From Monarcha castaneiventris obscurior (lineage: Eukaryota > Chordata > Aves > Passeriformes > Monarchidae), in assembly GCA_026261815.1 (NCBI GenBank), contig JAMPIT010000895.1, positions 248,001 to 312,000 on the forward strand: a DNA stretch of 64,000 bases, written 5' to 3'. Under the pieces are notes generated by a model that saw only the letters and a program-made list of their open reading frames with translations, made no database searches and had not been told where the DNA came from. Made by a program: the position numbers and the translations under genes. Below, piece after piece: positions 62,721 through 64,000 of this stretch (positions are counted from its first letter, which is position 1; every line of letters begins with the position of its first letter).

Positions 62721-63129
62721 GGTAACAGATGCAGCTTGAAAAGCTTTGAAACCAATTAGGACAATAATAAAATGTACATTTATAAATGTGTTTGAAGTGT
62801 GTTTGAATTTCAAAGTCATTATGTGATCATTAATGTTGTTGGACTATGTTGTATTAGCAGCTAACATTAGCTAAGGAACTTTCAGGTAACTACATATTGT
62901 AGCTTTTTGTGTGAGAACTGGTAAATTTAGAGCTTTAGAATTGAAATAGTAAAGGGATCATATTGCCAATATTAGATTTCTGGAGAGGCAAATAATAAAC
63001 ACAGGCAAGCTATCAGCAAGGGGATGCATGGAGGGAAATCTCAGAGCTGTTCTATCTCTCGTAGCTCCCAGGAGTTGGTGAATTATGGGCTTCCTATGCA
63101 GGCAGATGACAAGTGGACAGTTATCTGTT

Positions 63130-63640
63130 GTAAAGTTGTCTAATACCTTTTTGAACTCTTTCCTGCTTTTTGCTTCCTTTGAGTTTTAGTAATGCATTCC
63201 ATTGTCAAATTACTTGGAAAAAAAATCCAGGCTTCCTTTTGTTGTTTTAAATGTATCATCAGATTATTTTATTGTGTAAGGTGAGAAGGGATGCCTTTTG
63301 TATCAGGAGAATAAATATAGACTAAGATGAAAGATGCAGGGAAAGTGAACTATTACATATCTGTTTTTCTCATTTGTGCTTCATAGCTCTTCCATTTTCT
63401 TTAAATGATTTGGGGATGCAAAGACCAGGACTGCTGTCTGTATTCAAATGTGGATATTTCTGGTGTTTCTGCAGTTTCAATAGTTCCTGCTCCATAGATA
63501 TAATTACTTTAAAGACCATGACTCTGAATATTTTAGCAATGTTCCCTAAGTGCATTATTTTATGTTTATTGACATGGGACTTCACATCTAAATTTATCTA
63601 TAATCAGTTTTTTCCCACAACTTTGTTCATACACTTTAGG
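63130..63640 (-). mobile_element. Ancient CR1/L3-type LINE fragment
   Basis: On the minus strand this follows an old amniote CR1 3' region in order. Landmarks on the plus strand: 'ttgtctaatacctttttgaa', 'gtaatgcattccattgtcaa', 'tggaaaaaaaatccaggc', 'ttccttttgttgttttaaat', then after a diverged middle 'gatttggggatgcaaagac', 'gtattcaaatgtgg', and 'taagtgcattattttatg'. Order and spacing are retained although identity is low. Non-functional. The outer boundaries are approximate, and it may run further to the right. Confidence 0.75.
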
Positions 63641-63841
63641 TTTGGCTCTCCTGATTAATCCTTGTTTCCCTTAAATCATTTCAAGCTTATTTGTGAATAA
63701 TTCTACTCAGTATAATCCATAGTGTTAAAACTATCTAGTGCAGTTAAGAGCCATCAGCCTGGTTTCACACGATCATATGATTTTAAAAAAGTGAAGTTGT
63801 GTGAGATAGTTTCCTTATAACTAACTGATGAGATAGAGAAC
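63641..63841. other. No feature recognised
   Basis: AT-rich sequence that may be a further, unrecognisable part of the ancient CR1. Confidence 0.4.
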
Positions 63842-63869
63842 GTCAAGAGAAAGTCAAGAGAAAGTCAAG
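63842..63869. repeat. Short tandem repeat of 11-base unit
   Basis: GTCAAGAGAAA is repeated about two and a half times. A small slippage array. Confidence 0.75.
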
Positions 63870-64000
63870 GTCCTTCTAGAATATGTTAACAAAGTCCTGA
63901 CACCAACCTTTATGTATTCCTAAGGCCTTAAAGTTCAATATAGGCATCATTTGGTTTTTTGCAACAGTTCCCTAATTGTTATGGCACCAGTTTAAGAGTG

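Larger units (their letters stand above)
59882..63129. other. No gene recognised; two GC-richer patches
   Basis: 60580-60690 and 61020-61160 are richer in GC than the surroundings and give overlapping open frames on both strands, none with a domain. A dyad at 60366-60400 and a T run at 62702-62720 are listed separately. Confidence 0.5.

Noticed and set aside
1..64000. A novel multi-gene system
   Set aside because: No gene cluster, repeat array with spacers, or set of conserved coding frames is present. The window is non-coding vertebrate DNA with transposon remnants.

Overview
The window looks like a piece of a bird macrochromosome, most likely from a passerine. The evidence is (1) several CR1 LINE fragments of very different ages, including the standard avian CR1 3' end, (2) retroviral solo LTRs of types I know to be common in songbird genomes, and (3) no SINEs or L1 elements of mammalian kind. 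The DNA is clearly AT-rich, with few CpGs outside one small patch. I see no bacterial-type genes, CRISPR array, tRNA or rRNA. I also see no protein-coding gene that I can name. The longest open frames (roughly 140-190 codons) lie in GC-rich repeats or have no recognisable domain, so I leave them out as genes.

Layout. Positions 1-5469 hold no recognisable gene. A minus-strand solo LTR about 1.08 kb long occupies 5470-6545, with an internal minisatellite of about eight units. An old CR1 reverse-transcriptase fragment lies at 10306-10665. A very old CR1/L3-type 3' end (21012-21505) is followed at 22071 by a younger CR1 with a readable ORF2 C-terminus. Directly beyond its 5' side sits an orphan CpG-dense patch (23456-23640), then a short open segment ending in a good splice donor. 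A CR1 tail on the plus strand (28889-29034) is the only plus-strand retroelement seen. A second, partial copy of the first LTR family is at 31075-31497. The 27.5-39 kb stretch is largely repeat-poor and has the look of conserved regulatory DNA, which I could not test. A short LTR of another type, with TATA box and AATAAA, is at about 41093-41427. CR1 tails are at 42410 and 59836, and another ancient CR1 is at 63130-63640.

Reading of the whole. Ten of the eleven retroelements whose orientation I can call lie on the minus strand. That pattern fits a long intron of a plus-strand gene, where sense LTR and LINE insertions tend to be removed, but a gene desert near a developmental gene is also possible. 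A few plus-strand segments with plausible splice sites are listed as candidate exons at low confidence. Three G/T-rich low-complexity tracts all carry their G runs on the plus strand. I found no clear new biological system. The orphan CpG patch with its adjacent candidate exon, and the orientation bias, are the points most worth following.
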